Translations under genes and position numbers: made by a program
The notes under the pieces: generated by a model
Seen by the model: only the letters and a program-made list of their open reading frames with translations
Database searches by the model: none
What the model was told of the DNA's origin: nothing
Assembly: GCA_018398765.1 (NCBI GenBank)
Contig: JAHBMJ010004204.1
Location: forward strand, 1 to 64,000
Origin: Chromera velia
Taxonomy: Eukaryota; Sar; Chromeraceae
Direction of reading: 5' to 3'
DNA length: 64,000 bases
Shown here: positions 22,980-33,100 of the stretch, piece by piece
Position numbering within the stretch: position 1 is the stretch's first letter
Layout: each line of letters begins with the position of its first letter

Positions 22980-23140
22980 GTGTGATCTTAGGGCCTCTCG
23001 GCTGATCTCAGCAGAGCTGAGCTGCCCCCCGAGGTGACGGGCCAGAGATATTTGACGGGCCCGGCTATTTTGATGGGCCAAGGATATTTGACGAGCCTGG
23101 CACTCTTGAGTGGCTCCTTTTTTTGACAGGCCAGGCTGGT
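22980..23140. repeat. Dispersed GC-rich repeat (CTGAGCTGCCCC / TTTGACGGGCC family)
   Basis: It contains CAGCAGAGCTGAGCTGCCCC and four spaced versions of TTTGACGGGCC. Related sequence occurs at 8343-8365, 8459-8500 and 8705-8762. Shared order of motifs suggests one repeat family. Confidence 0.55.
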
Positions 23141-23178
23141 GTATACAACATATCGACATATGCATGTGCACGAGAGTA

Positions 23179-23257
23179 GGAATTGGTTGGTGTGAAAGCA
23201 ATTCATGTTTGCATCGTAGTCTGTTGACGATGTCGCACGCAGTGAGAGCGAGCGGCT
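23179..23257 (+). repeat. 79-bp dispersed repeat, copy 1
   Basis: Colinear without gaps with 25449-25527. It differs at about nine positions, nearly all transitions. Confidence 0.7.
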
Positions 23258-24269
23258 TGCCCACGTCATGCCGCTGGCCGCGAGTGGCCACAACGCCGGC
23301 GATGCGCATGGCTAGGCAATTGATTGATCTGCATGCAGTCGTGCTTCAAGTAGGTATGATCGTCTCCATGAGAAACGGCGCAATCCTCTTTGAGTTACAT
23401 AGCTAGAAGAGAAACAGATGAACAATACCATAATGTGAATGCATAGGCAGACTATAATAGGTGGATCAAAGAGTTTGTTAGGCATGTGGTGATGTAGGGG
23501 GAGCTGATCGATAGAGTTTGACAGCTCAGAAGCTTCTAGAACGTTTAAATGTTTACTGACGCCCTCGTTGATCGGGATGATGATGTAGGCTAAGCGTTGA
23601 AACCTTCTTACAAGGTTAAGAGCCTTGGTGAGAGTTGGCAGACAGGGCAGACAGCATGACACGCTAGGAGGGGGCACTTCAGCCGGTTACACCATGGTTA
23701 CTGACCCTACACCCCCCCCCTACAACGTATGACATGTAATCATCACTCAAAAGTGGTGCCAATCAATTAGTTGCGTTTGGTTACTCACAAAACTGGCTTC
23801 AAGATTGTTAAACACTTCAGGTTATGGTCAAAAATGATGAAAAATGATGTGTCACACTCAGTTTGCCCCCAAACCCCCTGTAACCGGATAACCCGTAACC
23901 TTTTTTGACCCCCCTCAAAAATGAAATAACCTCCCTCAAAAAGTATTCAAACGTATTCTAAACATCATTTTGAATGTTTTTAAAAGTTGAAAATTTGGTT
24001 GGTTACTGAGGTTAAAATGCTTGTAACCGGGTAACCTGTAACTTCTTTGTGTGACAAAGATAAAAAGGGGGTAACCCAAAGTAATCACGTAGCCTACACT
24101 TCAAAAACATCATATTTTGACGTAACTTAACCAAACGGAGCTCCAAGTTGCCAGACTGGCTCGCAAAAATCTGTTTTTGTTCATATTTTATGTTATTTTG
24201 GGCTCAAAATCTACTATAACCTTCTAGAGTGCCCCTCCCTAGACGACACGCAAGCAGTTCGTTTGTTTT
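23258..24269. other. Intergenic; GGTTAC-rich stretch at 23680-24130
   Basis: No gene seen. GGTTAC or its complement GTAACC appears about ten times between 23680 and 24130, several as near-palindromes such as GTAACCGGGTAACC. Confidence 0.45.
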
Positions 24270-25448
24270 CAGTTCTCTTCTGCCTCCGATCTGTCGTCCT
24301 GAGTCCTTTTATTCTGCTTGTTGACTCGGAGACGGCGTCTCTTCTTCCTAAAAATTCTGAGCTTCATAGAACTGATGACACATGCCTCTTCCGGTAGCAC
24401 TGCGGAGCTAGAGATGACTGCTTGGATGAAAATAAAGGTCGTGAGGAGGAGACTGGGTCCTTTAAATGGAGAGCAAGCTGATAGAAGGCTGTTGGCGTGG
24501 GATTCGTATATGGCGAACAGTGGTGAGGCATATAGGTTGAGTTCTCTGCAAGCAAAAGAAAAAGGCAAACTGCTTGGGGGGGTGTTACGGTTTTGGCCTC
24601 AAAACGCGGTGGTACAGTATGGTGTCTGCAGAGAAGTATAGGGTGAAAGGTGCGGAAATGTGTGAAGAAATTTTGAGGCAGGCGACAACAGAGACGCTTG
24701 CAGAGACGGATGGAGACGGATGGTTGCAGTCCACACCATTCCGTACACAAAGTCCTTCCTGTGCTTTCCCTGTTTGTCTATATATTAATGAATGGTATGT
24801 TTTACACTGGAAGAGAATATGGGGACAGGGGGGTGATGGAAGAGAAAAGATTCTGAAGGTAAAGCCTAGAAGCAAAGCAAATGAAGGGGAAGGCTTTCTG
24901 TTTGAAGTCGTAGGCAGACAGAGAGTTAAAAGAAAGAAAGAAGATGACAGAGTCTCTCAGAGAGAGAAGGAGACAGCGCAAAGCTGTCGGAGACTCTGAG
25001 AGAGAAAAGCAGAAGAAAAAGAGAAGGGAGAGAGGTAAAGGTGCAGCTCAAGGCGAGCGTGTCAGAAATGACAAAGAGTAGCGGCAGAAGCCAGCTAAGA
25101 AGAGAAGGGAGAGAGGTAAAGGTGCAGCTCACGGCGAGCGCCGTGTTAAAAATGACAAAGAGCAGCGGCAGAAGCCAGCTAAGAAAAAGAGAAGGGAGAG
25201 AGGTAAAGGTGCAGCTCAAGGCAAACGTATCAGAAATAATAAAGAGCAGCGGCAGAAGCCAGCTGAATGAGAGAAGAACTAGTGACGACTGGTTCAAAAG
25301 TGAATGCTCATTGCGAGCGCAGCCTAAAGCTAAAGGACAGGGGGGTGGAACAGAGTGTCTAGCCTCAACTATCAATGAATGTCAGTGATTGTTCTATCAA
25401 TGAAATACATGTTTGATTTGTCTCCTCTGATCGTTTCGATAAAAGGGG
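24270..25448 (+). other. Unrecognised open region ending in basic tandem repeats
   Basis: Plus-strand frames are open over 24318-24641 and 24574-24999 but match no family I know. 25028-25270 is a threefold tandem repeat of 81-87 bp. In one frame the repeats encode RRERGKGAAQGERVRN..QRQKPAK-like blocks. That frame carries a TAG in the first unit where the later units have CAG. It may be a decayed gene or the Lys/Arg-rich ORF1 of a retroelement; no neighbour decides. Confidence 0.3.
25028..25270 (+). repeat. Tandem repeat, three units of 81-87 bp
   Basis: Units begin at about 25028, 25110 and 25196 with GAGAGAGGTAAAGGTGCAGC. They share CGGCAGAAGCCAGCT and vary by small in-frame indels (3-6 bp). 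Confidence 0.8.
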
Positions 25449-25527
25449 GGAGTTGGTTAGTGTGAAAGTAATTTATGTTTGTGTCGTAGTGTGTTGATGA
25501 TGTCGCACGCAGTAAGAGCGAGCGGCT
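25449..25527 (+). repeat. 79-bp dispersed repeat, copy 2
   Basis: Second copy of 23179-23257, same orientation, 2.27 kb downstream. Confidence 0.7.
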
Positions 25528-25665
25528 CCAAAATTTGCTAAATTCCTCTAAATTCCTGTCTTTAAATTCCTTTAGATTCCTAGCTAAATTCCTCTAAATT
25601 CCTCTAATATCCTGACAGTCTAAATTCCTCTAAATTCTTATCTAAATTCCTAAGTCTTTGCAAGG
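25528..25665. repeat. Degenerate TAAATTCCTC short-unit repeat
   Basis: About eleven variants of CTAAATTCCT in tandem, joining the 79-bp repeat directly. Similar in style to the AGGATTTTAGC arms at 5.06-5.31 kb but a different unit. Confidence 0.65.
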
Positions 25666-26864
25666 TAGATAGATGGAGCAAGCCGCCGCAGCTTAGCCGT
25701 ATTGTTGGAATAATGAGTGTTTAAACTATCTTCTGAAACACTAATAATAGGCGTGGGACATTAAAAACAAACAAAAAATTGGAAAAAGAAATAAAATAAA
25801 AAATGGTCAAGTATTAAATATTTAAAAAACTGCTTTAAAGGGAGGGGATCTCAAAAATTATGTTAGCCTATACACTCTAAAAACTTTTTTCATTTTTGAA
25901 TGGGAAAAGAAAACTAGTCTAAAAACCTCACCAAAAAATTAAACTAATATTTTTTCGATTTTTAAACATAAAATTTATGATTTTATTTTTCATATGGTTC
26001 AAACCATGTACCTTTGCACCAATGCACCTGCTGGATCATCTTCTAAAACTTCAATTACTTGCATTGGTAATCTTGCTCAGCGCTCTACAAAGCATTTAAT
26101 TGTTGCCCTCTGGATCCCTCTGACATTTGCATCTTGGTGTGACGGATCTTTTTGAAAGCTTCAATATGTGCCACACCGAGAATGTTCTTAAACTTGGTCT
26201 CATTGGAGTTTTGCACTAGAAGGCCGAAGCTGTCGTCTTTTTCTGTGCGTTCAAACAGTATGAAGCCAGACTCCGGAGGAGAAGGGGAACTTAATTAGTT
26301 AATTTTATTGATCATGTAGGCTTTTTCTCCTCTTCAGGGTGTGCCTAAGTGCCTTGTGCTTCTATAAACGTGAATACAGTAGAAGACAGTACATTGAATA
26401 CCTAGCTAAATATATTCTTCGACTTACAGTCTAGCTGACAGTGTCGCTAGTGAATCTGGTCCATTATCTGGAAACTGAATCATAGTACTGACGTACGCTA
26501 GACTAGGCCCTAGGACGTACGTCTAGGTGTATCTTAAAATAATAGTCTAAATTAGATGTGAAAAAATGAAAAAAAAAATGGAAATAAAGATAAAATGAAA
26601 AATTGGTGTGTATTTATGTATAGGCCAGATGCTAGGAACAAACTTTTAGTTAATGCGCCCCCCAGCGCGGCGCGTCATACTGATAATCATTAATTCAGTA
26701 GTAAAAACACTAGTGAAACCATTATCATATCAATTCATTGATCAGAATCTTTGAAAATTTGATCAATACTGATGCTTGACAACATACTAGTGTGGGTATA
26801 GAATCTATACAGCATCTACAGTATAGCTACAGCATGTCAATTAAGTCACTTCATAATGAAAGCT
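25666..26864. other. AT-rich intergenic region, no gene seen
   Basis: Strongly AT-rich with homopolymer A/T runs and no sustained open frame. Confidence 0.55.
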
Positions 26865-26997
26865 ACGGCTGAACAAGCAAACAGAGCTTGGGAAGTCTGG
26901 AGGTGAAGAAGGAGACGGCTGAACGCGCAAACAGAGCGTGGGAAGTCTGAGGTGAAGAAGGAGACGGCTGAACGCGCAAACAGAGCTTGGGAAGTAG
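26865..26997. repeat. Tandem repeat, about 57-bp unit x 2.3
   Basis: Units start ACGGCTGAACAAGCAAACAG at 26865 and, as ACGGCTGAACGCGCAAACAG, near 26922 and 26967. It lies 67 bp beyond the stop of the minus-strand TLC gene, so probably within its 3' UTR. Confidence 0.7.
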
Positions 26998-27063
26998 AAT
27001 GAAAGCCACTTGAATTCTAGACTGTGATCATCCGAGAACGACAATACATGTCTGTCTCGCAGT

Positions 27064-27747
27064 TTAAGCCTTTTTTGTCTGCGGATTTGAAGACGCAGAG
27101 CCCTTCTTCTTGCCAAACTGGAGGACTTTAGTCACGATCTTGAAGGCCCAGAACCAGGACACCGCTTGAACAAAGAAGGCACCCACTTTGATCAGCACGG
27201 GCGTGGTCGGGCACGCCAGGGTGTAGTAGCAGAGCAGGGGGCCCGGTCCGCACCGCATGACCAGGAAGGTCAGAGCGAATGCCATCGACACTGCATCGTT
27301 GATTGACAGCGACCCTGGCAGCACTTTAGCTGTCATATCCCGTGTCAAGTAACGCACGTTGAGGAGGGGCGTGCTCGTTTCGGTGACGAGCAGGCACGCC
27401 GTCAACTCCCATCCACTGATGTCAAAGGCGAGGCCCCAGAATAGCCCGAGCGCCGTGCTCAAGTGGTGGAACACCATATCGATCTGTCCAGCAACGACGG
27501 AGAAGATTGTATCGAAGATGAAGAACCCGCTGCTGAAGATCAGAACGGGGCGCTGGGTGCTGGTGAGTGGCACTCCGAGCTCCATGGGGTCATGGAGCAA
27601 GACGTAGGAGGCAAGGGCGATCATGAAGAAGGCGTGGACCATCGACAGTACTTGGTGCCCTTTGCGGTAGTCGTTCAACGCCACCTTCCCCACATACCAA
27701 ACCACCCCCCAGAAAAGCGTGGCGACCACGAGCCCCCATATCTGCAT
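27064..27747 (-). CDS. TLC-domain (TRAM/LAG1/CLN8-like) multipass membrane protein
   Basis: A single-exon frame of 227 residues from an ATG at 27747. Hydrophobic segments lie at roughly 4-23, 33-51, 67-88, 95-112, 115-130, 150-172 and 186-210, giving a six- or seven-pass protein. Family marks are FFIFDTIF (75-82), the paired histidines of MVFHHLST (91-98), GLFWG (101-105) and TETSTPLLNVR (122-132), the pattern of TLCD/TMEM136-like proteins. The family includes ceramide synthases and membrane-lipid regulators of the ER or plasma membrane. This protein lacks the ceramide-synthase Homeobox-like domain and is short, so enzymatic activity is not claimed. The tail is Lys-rich. It faces the plastid-protein gene head-to-head across 823 bp. 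Confidence 0.8.
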   Translation of the reverse strand: MQIWGLVVATLFWGVVWYVGKVALNDYRKGHQVLSMVHAFFMIALASYVLLHDPMELGVPLTSTQRPVLIFSSGFFIFDTIFSVVAGQIDMVFHHLSTALGLFWGLAFDISGWELTACLLVTETSTPLLNVRYLTRDMTAKVLPGSLSINDAVSMAFALTFLVMRCGPGPLLCYYTLACPTTPVLIKVGAFFVQAVSWFWAFKIVTKVLQFGKKKGSASSNPQTKKA

Positions 27748-28570
27748 GCCAGTCGCCTGTACCTTCGAAAACGACGTGCCGCCCGCCAGTTATGACTTGT
27801 ATGCTGTGTGTGGTGCTGTGTGCAATTTTGGGGAACAAATTAAGGAATCTGGAGGTCAAGACTGTGTATCGTGTGGGAAACTGGCCGGGTGTAATTTGCG
27901 CACAGAAGAGAATGCACCCAAACAGTTCGAAAGTGGCGCCCTCCTCAACTTCGCAGTCATCGATCTGGCTTCGATCGGAAAGACGGAAAACGAATGAAGA
28001 GGAGAGCGCCTGGTGAAGAAATCTACCCCGCAAACAGTCATCAATCTCGTCGTTGAATCCGACCAAAATCGCCGACTGTATGCCGATGTATGCCGTCTAC
28101 GCTATAGCTGATCCGATGCTGATCCGTCTCCGCATTATTTCACCTTTTTTCTGGCGCGCGGCGGCGCCCTCAGTGGCACCTATATATATAATTATATAAT
28201 GGCCCCGCATATATGCAAAGCGAAGCGCGCGCGGGCCCGGGCGCGCCGCGGTCTAGCTGAGATTTGTACCGTCTATAGCTGAGATTTGTACCTATAGCTC
28301 GGCACGCATGCATGACTCGATCTCTGATCGATCGATCGAGTCAACGATCGAAGACTGTGAGAGTCTGCTGTCCTGAGAATCTGTGCGAGATGCAATCAAA
28401 GGCCGACTGCGGAGCCCCAAGTCCCAAATAAGTCGCATCCATCGTTTTGGGCAATTTCCATCTTCATTGCAGCGCAACACGGCAGACCCAGACATAGTAG
28501 ACGGCTCATTTCTTTAGCTACAGTTCCCGCAAATGTCTCACGTGCCTCCCAGTGTGGTCTCGTTTCTGTG
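27748..28570. promoter_or_regulatory. Divergent intergenic region between TLC and plastid-protein genes
   Basis: Both flanking genes start outward from this 823-bp spacer, so it probably holds both promoters. It includes a TA-rich run (about 28181-28200), a CG-rich block (28225-28252) and a short duplicated CTGAGATTTGTACC (28257 and 28280). No defined site recognised. Confidence 0.4.
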
Positions 28571-29227
28571 ATGCGTACATTTTTTCTCCCTTTGAGGTGG
28601 TGGGTCCTGTCAGCTCTTGTAGCAGTCTCCATTAGCTTGTCACACGGATTCTTGGTAGTGACACCTCGGCTGCTCTTTCATGAGACCCGACATCGAGACT
28701 TTGAACTTCAGAGACGGCCAAGGTTCTCTTCCCGTCTCCTTGTGATGGCTCTGCCTTCCAGTGGGTCCGGCTGGTCAGATCCTGAGTGGAGATGGGGGTC
28801 GCCTGTCGGGAAGGCGCACGACCTTGCGATGAAATTGAGAGGGCGACTGAATCGCAGTCGGGACGTAAGGGAAGAATGGATCATTGAATTGGTAGAGGGG
28901 AGAGTGTCTCTAGAAGAAGCCAAGCTGGCTCTAGGCCTCAGGATTCAACACGCGGCCCGGGCGGGGATTGATGGGAGTGGAGCGGGCTTTCTGTTAATGC
29001 AGGAGATGGCGGCGTGTAAATATGAGGGCCAACAGGGCGAGGAGAATTTGTGCCGGGACCTGGAGGCCCTTACTGAAATCCTCCCGTCTCCTCCCGAGAA
29101 AAGCGTCACAGGCGCAGAGATGAAACCCGATTCAGACGGTGACAACCGCGCCTCGACGACGCAGTTGGCCGCCTGCGCCATTGCGAAAACTCTTCTGCGG
29201 ATGCGATTCCTAGCAGACGCCCTGTAG
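28571..29227 (+). CDS. Conserved-looking protein with bipartite plastid-targeting leader
   Basis: 218 residues from the ATG at 28571. Residues 10-24 form a hydrophobic signal-peptide core ending SLSHG, directly followed by Phe27. Residues 27-58 are Arg-rich with few acids (LFHETRHRDF, RRPRFSSRL), as in a transit peptide. Signal plus transit with Phe at the junction is the known entry signal for secondary red plastids. The mature part begins near 60 and has a compact core: WSDPEWRWGSPVGKAHD (about 68-84), LRGRLN, REEWIIEL (100-107), LEEAKLALGLRIQHAAR (114-130) and a C-terminal acidic linker plus helix. I recognise no domain. It may be a plastid stromal protein; function unknown. Confidence 0.7.
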   Translation: MRTFFLPLRWWVLSALVAVSISLSHGFLVVTPRLLFHETRHRDFELQRRPRFSSRLLVMALPSSGSGWSDPEWRWGSPVGKAHDLAMKLRGRLNRSRDVREEWIIELVEGRVSLEEAKLALGLRIQHAARAGIDGSGAGFLLMQEMAACKYEGQQGEENLCRDLEALTEILPSPPEKSVTGAEMKPDSDGDNRASTTQLAACAIAKTLLRMRFLADAL

Positions 29228-30128
29228 TCCCTCCCTCATGCTCCCTCCTCGGCCAACCTGCCGCACGCACTCGTCGACTGGTCTTCCGGTCCGCAACTTC
29301 TTCTTCACACTGTCACGTGTACGGACGCGCACTTGCATCAGTTGATCTGAGAGCTAGACTCACTGCACATCATGCATATACCGCACATGCGTACGTCGAT
29401 CGTGTCTCCATTTGTTCCTATGGGGAGACGCCGGCCTCCATGCAATGAAGTTCTGTCTTGGCTTTCCTAAGGTTCTGGGTGGAGCGCCGCATAGCCGAGG
29501 ACTTGAAGTGCAAAATGGCATTGAAGACATGACTTTGCCGACACAGATAATCTGCATATGAGAATCGTGTATATGCATGCGGCCTCTCACGCACGCCACT
29601 ATGCACATCGCCTATCATTTTTTTCCTCTGATACGTTTCCCCTCTAGTAGCTCTTTTTTCCTTTCTTGTTATACTCGTCCAGACTCTATAGAAGGGCGAT
29701 TGGGCATGAATGAAGAAGTAGTTGATCCAAATCTATGAGCCATAGTCTCTGGGTTTTCTGTTACTTTTCTATGATTTTTCTATCACAGTGTGACTTTTCT
29801 TACAACCCAGCTGTGAGGGGCATTCCGCCTAATAAGAAGACCGTGTGACTGAGTAATAAAAGGCTGGCAAGCATCAGGCAGATGTGGGCCGGACGGGGGA
29901 GCCGGGCCACATAGTGTGCATGGGTGTATTATGAGGCCGCGCATCGTGAAGTCGGGCATGCTTTCATTAAGTGATTTCAGTGAAGTGTATGCTTGATGTG
30001 TCTGCTTGACGCCATCACTAAGAATACTCGAGATTGACATTAACTGCTAGACCAAGCCAACCGATGTCTGTCAGACTTTAACCATCTATATCTGATAGTA
30101 CTAAGACTCCCGTAAAACAGCTTACATC
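29228..30128. other. Intergenic, then possible remains of a 5' LTR
   Basis: No gene seen. The last part should contain the 5' LTR of the following chromovirus, but nothing here convincingly matches 35355-35560. Confidence 0.4.
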
Positions 30129-33100
30129 TGGTAGTTCAGAGCCTTGTTCCTCCCTCAGTTAAGGGAGAACGCTCTTGTTGAATTCAGTGTACTCAGACTG
30201 GTTCAGTCTACCAACTGTCGACTCCATACGTCGATGGAAGGTGTGACAGAGGATGTACCAGCTCCGAGGATTCTGCAGATCGTCGGGGCCATTGAAGGAC
30301 TGTCTCAGCGGATCGACTCTATGCAGGCAACGCAAAACGTGCATGGAGAAACTCTGCAATTACTTGTTTCTCAAGCCCCTCAGGAATTTGTCTAGGCAAC
30401 GGTGATGTCACCTGCTATTGTGCCAGCCCAAAGTACAACCGCGTCCTCGTCGTACTACATGAAGCTGTGCGAGGCCCCTGCTCTGTTCTCTGGAGTGAAA
30501 GCTAAGCTGACCAGGTGGTTGAAAGACGTAAAAGACTTCTACAAACTTGAGAAAGTGTTGGACCTGGACAAAGTACTGGTGGCAAAGAACAGAATGTCCC
30601 AGGACCTCGAGGAATGGTTTGATCTCTATGAGGTCGAGAAGGGACCATTCCAGAACTGGGAGTTGTTGAAGGCTGCCCTCATCGAGCACTATTCAGACAC
30701 ACTGGCCAGACAGAAGGCCAGAAAGGACCTGAAGAAGTGCCGATGCACTGGAGCTGGGGTCGACGACTACAACAAGCGATTCAAGCCGTTTGTCGCGAAA
30801 CTGAAGGGCCGGTTGATCGAGGAAGACATCGTTGAAGACTACATCTCTGGTTTGCCAGCAGATGTCCGCTTTGAAACAAACAAGGCGTATCCGGTCAACT
30901 TGGTCATCGCCATGAAGATGGCAAGCGAGCTTGAGGTCTTTCTCTCTGGTGGAAAAGGACCGTGAGGCGGGACACGAGACTTCCAAAGGCCGAGTGCCTT
31001 CAAAAGTGGTGAGGAGAGTGCCCAACGCAACTCTCCACTGGGACAAGAGGAAGGGCCCATCCCCATGGACCTGTGTGGGGTTCGTCAACTTCCACCACCA
31101 CTCACACCGGTAGAGAGGTCTCTCTGCATTGCAGAGGGAAGGTGTTTCAGATGCTGCCTTGCAGGGCATACTGCTAGGCAGTGTCCAGGTCCCTTCTCTG
31201 GACTCGGCGGAAACTTCTCTGGAATGCGGAGACTCACTAGTGGAGGGAACTCTCGAGACTTGCAGGACTACGGGAGATTCTATGGAGACTTCAGGCAGGG
31301 GGGATGGGGGCAGGGTAAAGGCGGATACCAGGGAGATCGCAGAAGGTTTGGAGCTCCATTCCTGTCAGTGACCGCCCAAGCATGGCCACCTCTGGGCCAG
31401 TCATAGTGGAGAGGGAGATGCAGAGACGGTGGTCCCAGAAGAAGAGGAAGAGATGGAAGGAAGCCGGCAGGTAGGGGAGTTCGAACGATCTACGGAGGCT
31501 TCGAGACGGATGAAGTAATAGGAGCAAAGGGACTTAAAACTTGTGGTCAGTGCCCCGAGATGGGAGGAAGCCCTGAGAATGAAGACGTATCAATGGAAAT
31601 AAAAGAAGAAGAAAATGAAACAGGGGTCCATCCGGGGTTGTTTGTGTTTTCAAGTTAAGTGGCTGGTGTACCTGTCAGAGTTTTGGTTGATTCGGGTACA
31701 GATGATATTTATCTTGACCATCATTTTGCTCATGCCCACCATCTCTGTGTGTGCAGATTGAGACGACCCGTCAACTTGCACGGTGCCCTCAAGTCCTCGA
31801 AGACTCGGTCGGTCTGTGAGTGTGCACCCACAGTACCGATCAATATTTAGGGGTATCAAGAGACAGTGGGTGCAATGCTGGCCGACCTGGATGAGTATGA
31901 TTTGATCTTGGGGACAAAGTGGGGTCGTGTCTATGAGCCTGAACTACAGTGGTCGTCTCAAAGTCTGCGTTTTTGGTTCAGAGGGAAATTGATTTATTGG
32001 GTTCCAGATATGGAGTTGGAGGAAGAAGACGAGGAACAAACATTCAGCACTCCTCCTTTTCTCTCTTCTGTGCAGGCAAAGTGGGCGATCTGGAAAGGAG
32101 CTATCTGCCATCTAGTCAGACTGCAGACAGAAATCCCTTTCAGTGAGTCCACTGGGGTTGCCTGCAGGGTTCAGGGATTGTATGAAGTCAGTGAGGATGG
32201 TGAGAGAAAGAATGCTGGGGAGAATGGAAAGGGATCTAGGGGTTACCGTAGTGAGGTAATGAATGATGATTTTCTCTCTTCTCTTCCTTCTGATCATCCT
32301 GTTCTCTCTTTACCTGAATTGACTGAGCTTCGTGAGTACCTAAGGAAATCGACCATGCCGATCGACGTGAAGAGAATTGTGGTAGACAATGCATCTCTTT
32401 TTCCTGATTCCTTGACAGGGTTGCCGCCGTCCAGGGGGGAAGGACTTGACTTCAAGATAGATCTCGAACCAGGACACCCGCCTCCAGCTCGCCCACCCTA
32501 TCGTCTCTCTTTGGGTGAGCTAGATGAATTGAGGAAGCAAGTTGATACATACTTGAAGCAAAGATTCATTCGACCGTCTTGTTCTCCTTTTGCAGCACCA
32601 GTTTTGTTTGTGGCAAAGAAGGATGGGATAATGAGGATGTGTTGTGACTATACGGGATTAAATAGAATCACAGTGAAGGACAAACATCCATTGCTTCATC
32701 CTCAAGATTTGATCGATAGGCTGTATGGGACAAAATTTTTTATGGCTCTTAATCTTTGGCAGTACTACCATCAGATGAGAATGAGAGAGAAAGACGTGCC
32801 CAAAACAGCCTTCACGACGAGGTATGGGAATTATGAATGGCTGGTGGTCTCTTTTAGATTAATGAATGCCCCCCCGGCAGCCATGCGATTGATTCAGTAT
32901 GTGTTGAGGGAGTGTCTTGATCGGTATGTATCTGTATTTTTGGATGATATTCTAATTTATTCAAAGATGAGAGAGGAACATGAACGGCATTTCTCTCATG
33001 TTTTTTTTCTCCTCAGACAGGTAAATCTGTTTGCAAAGCTGTCGAAGTATCATTTTTTTCAAAAAGAGGTGATATTCTTGGGACTGAGGATCTTAGAGAA

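Noticed and set aside
29640-30128. 5' LTR of the second chromovirus paired with 35355-35560
   Set aside because: Only weak scattered matches (TGTAT, GGGCATGCT); not distinguishable from chance by eye.
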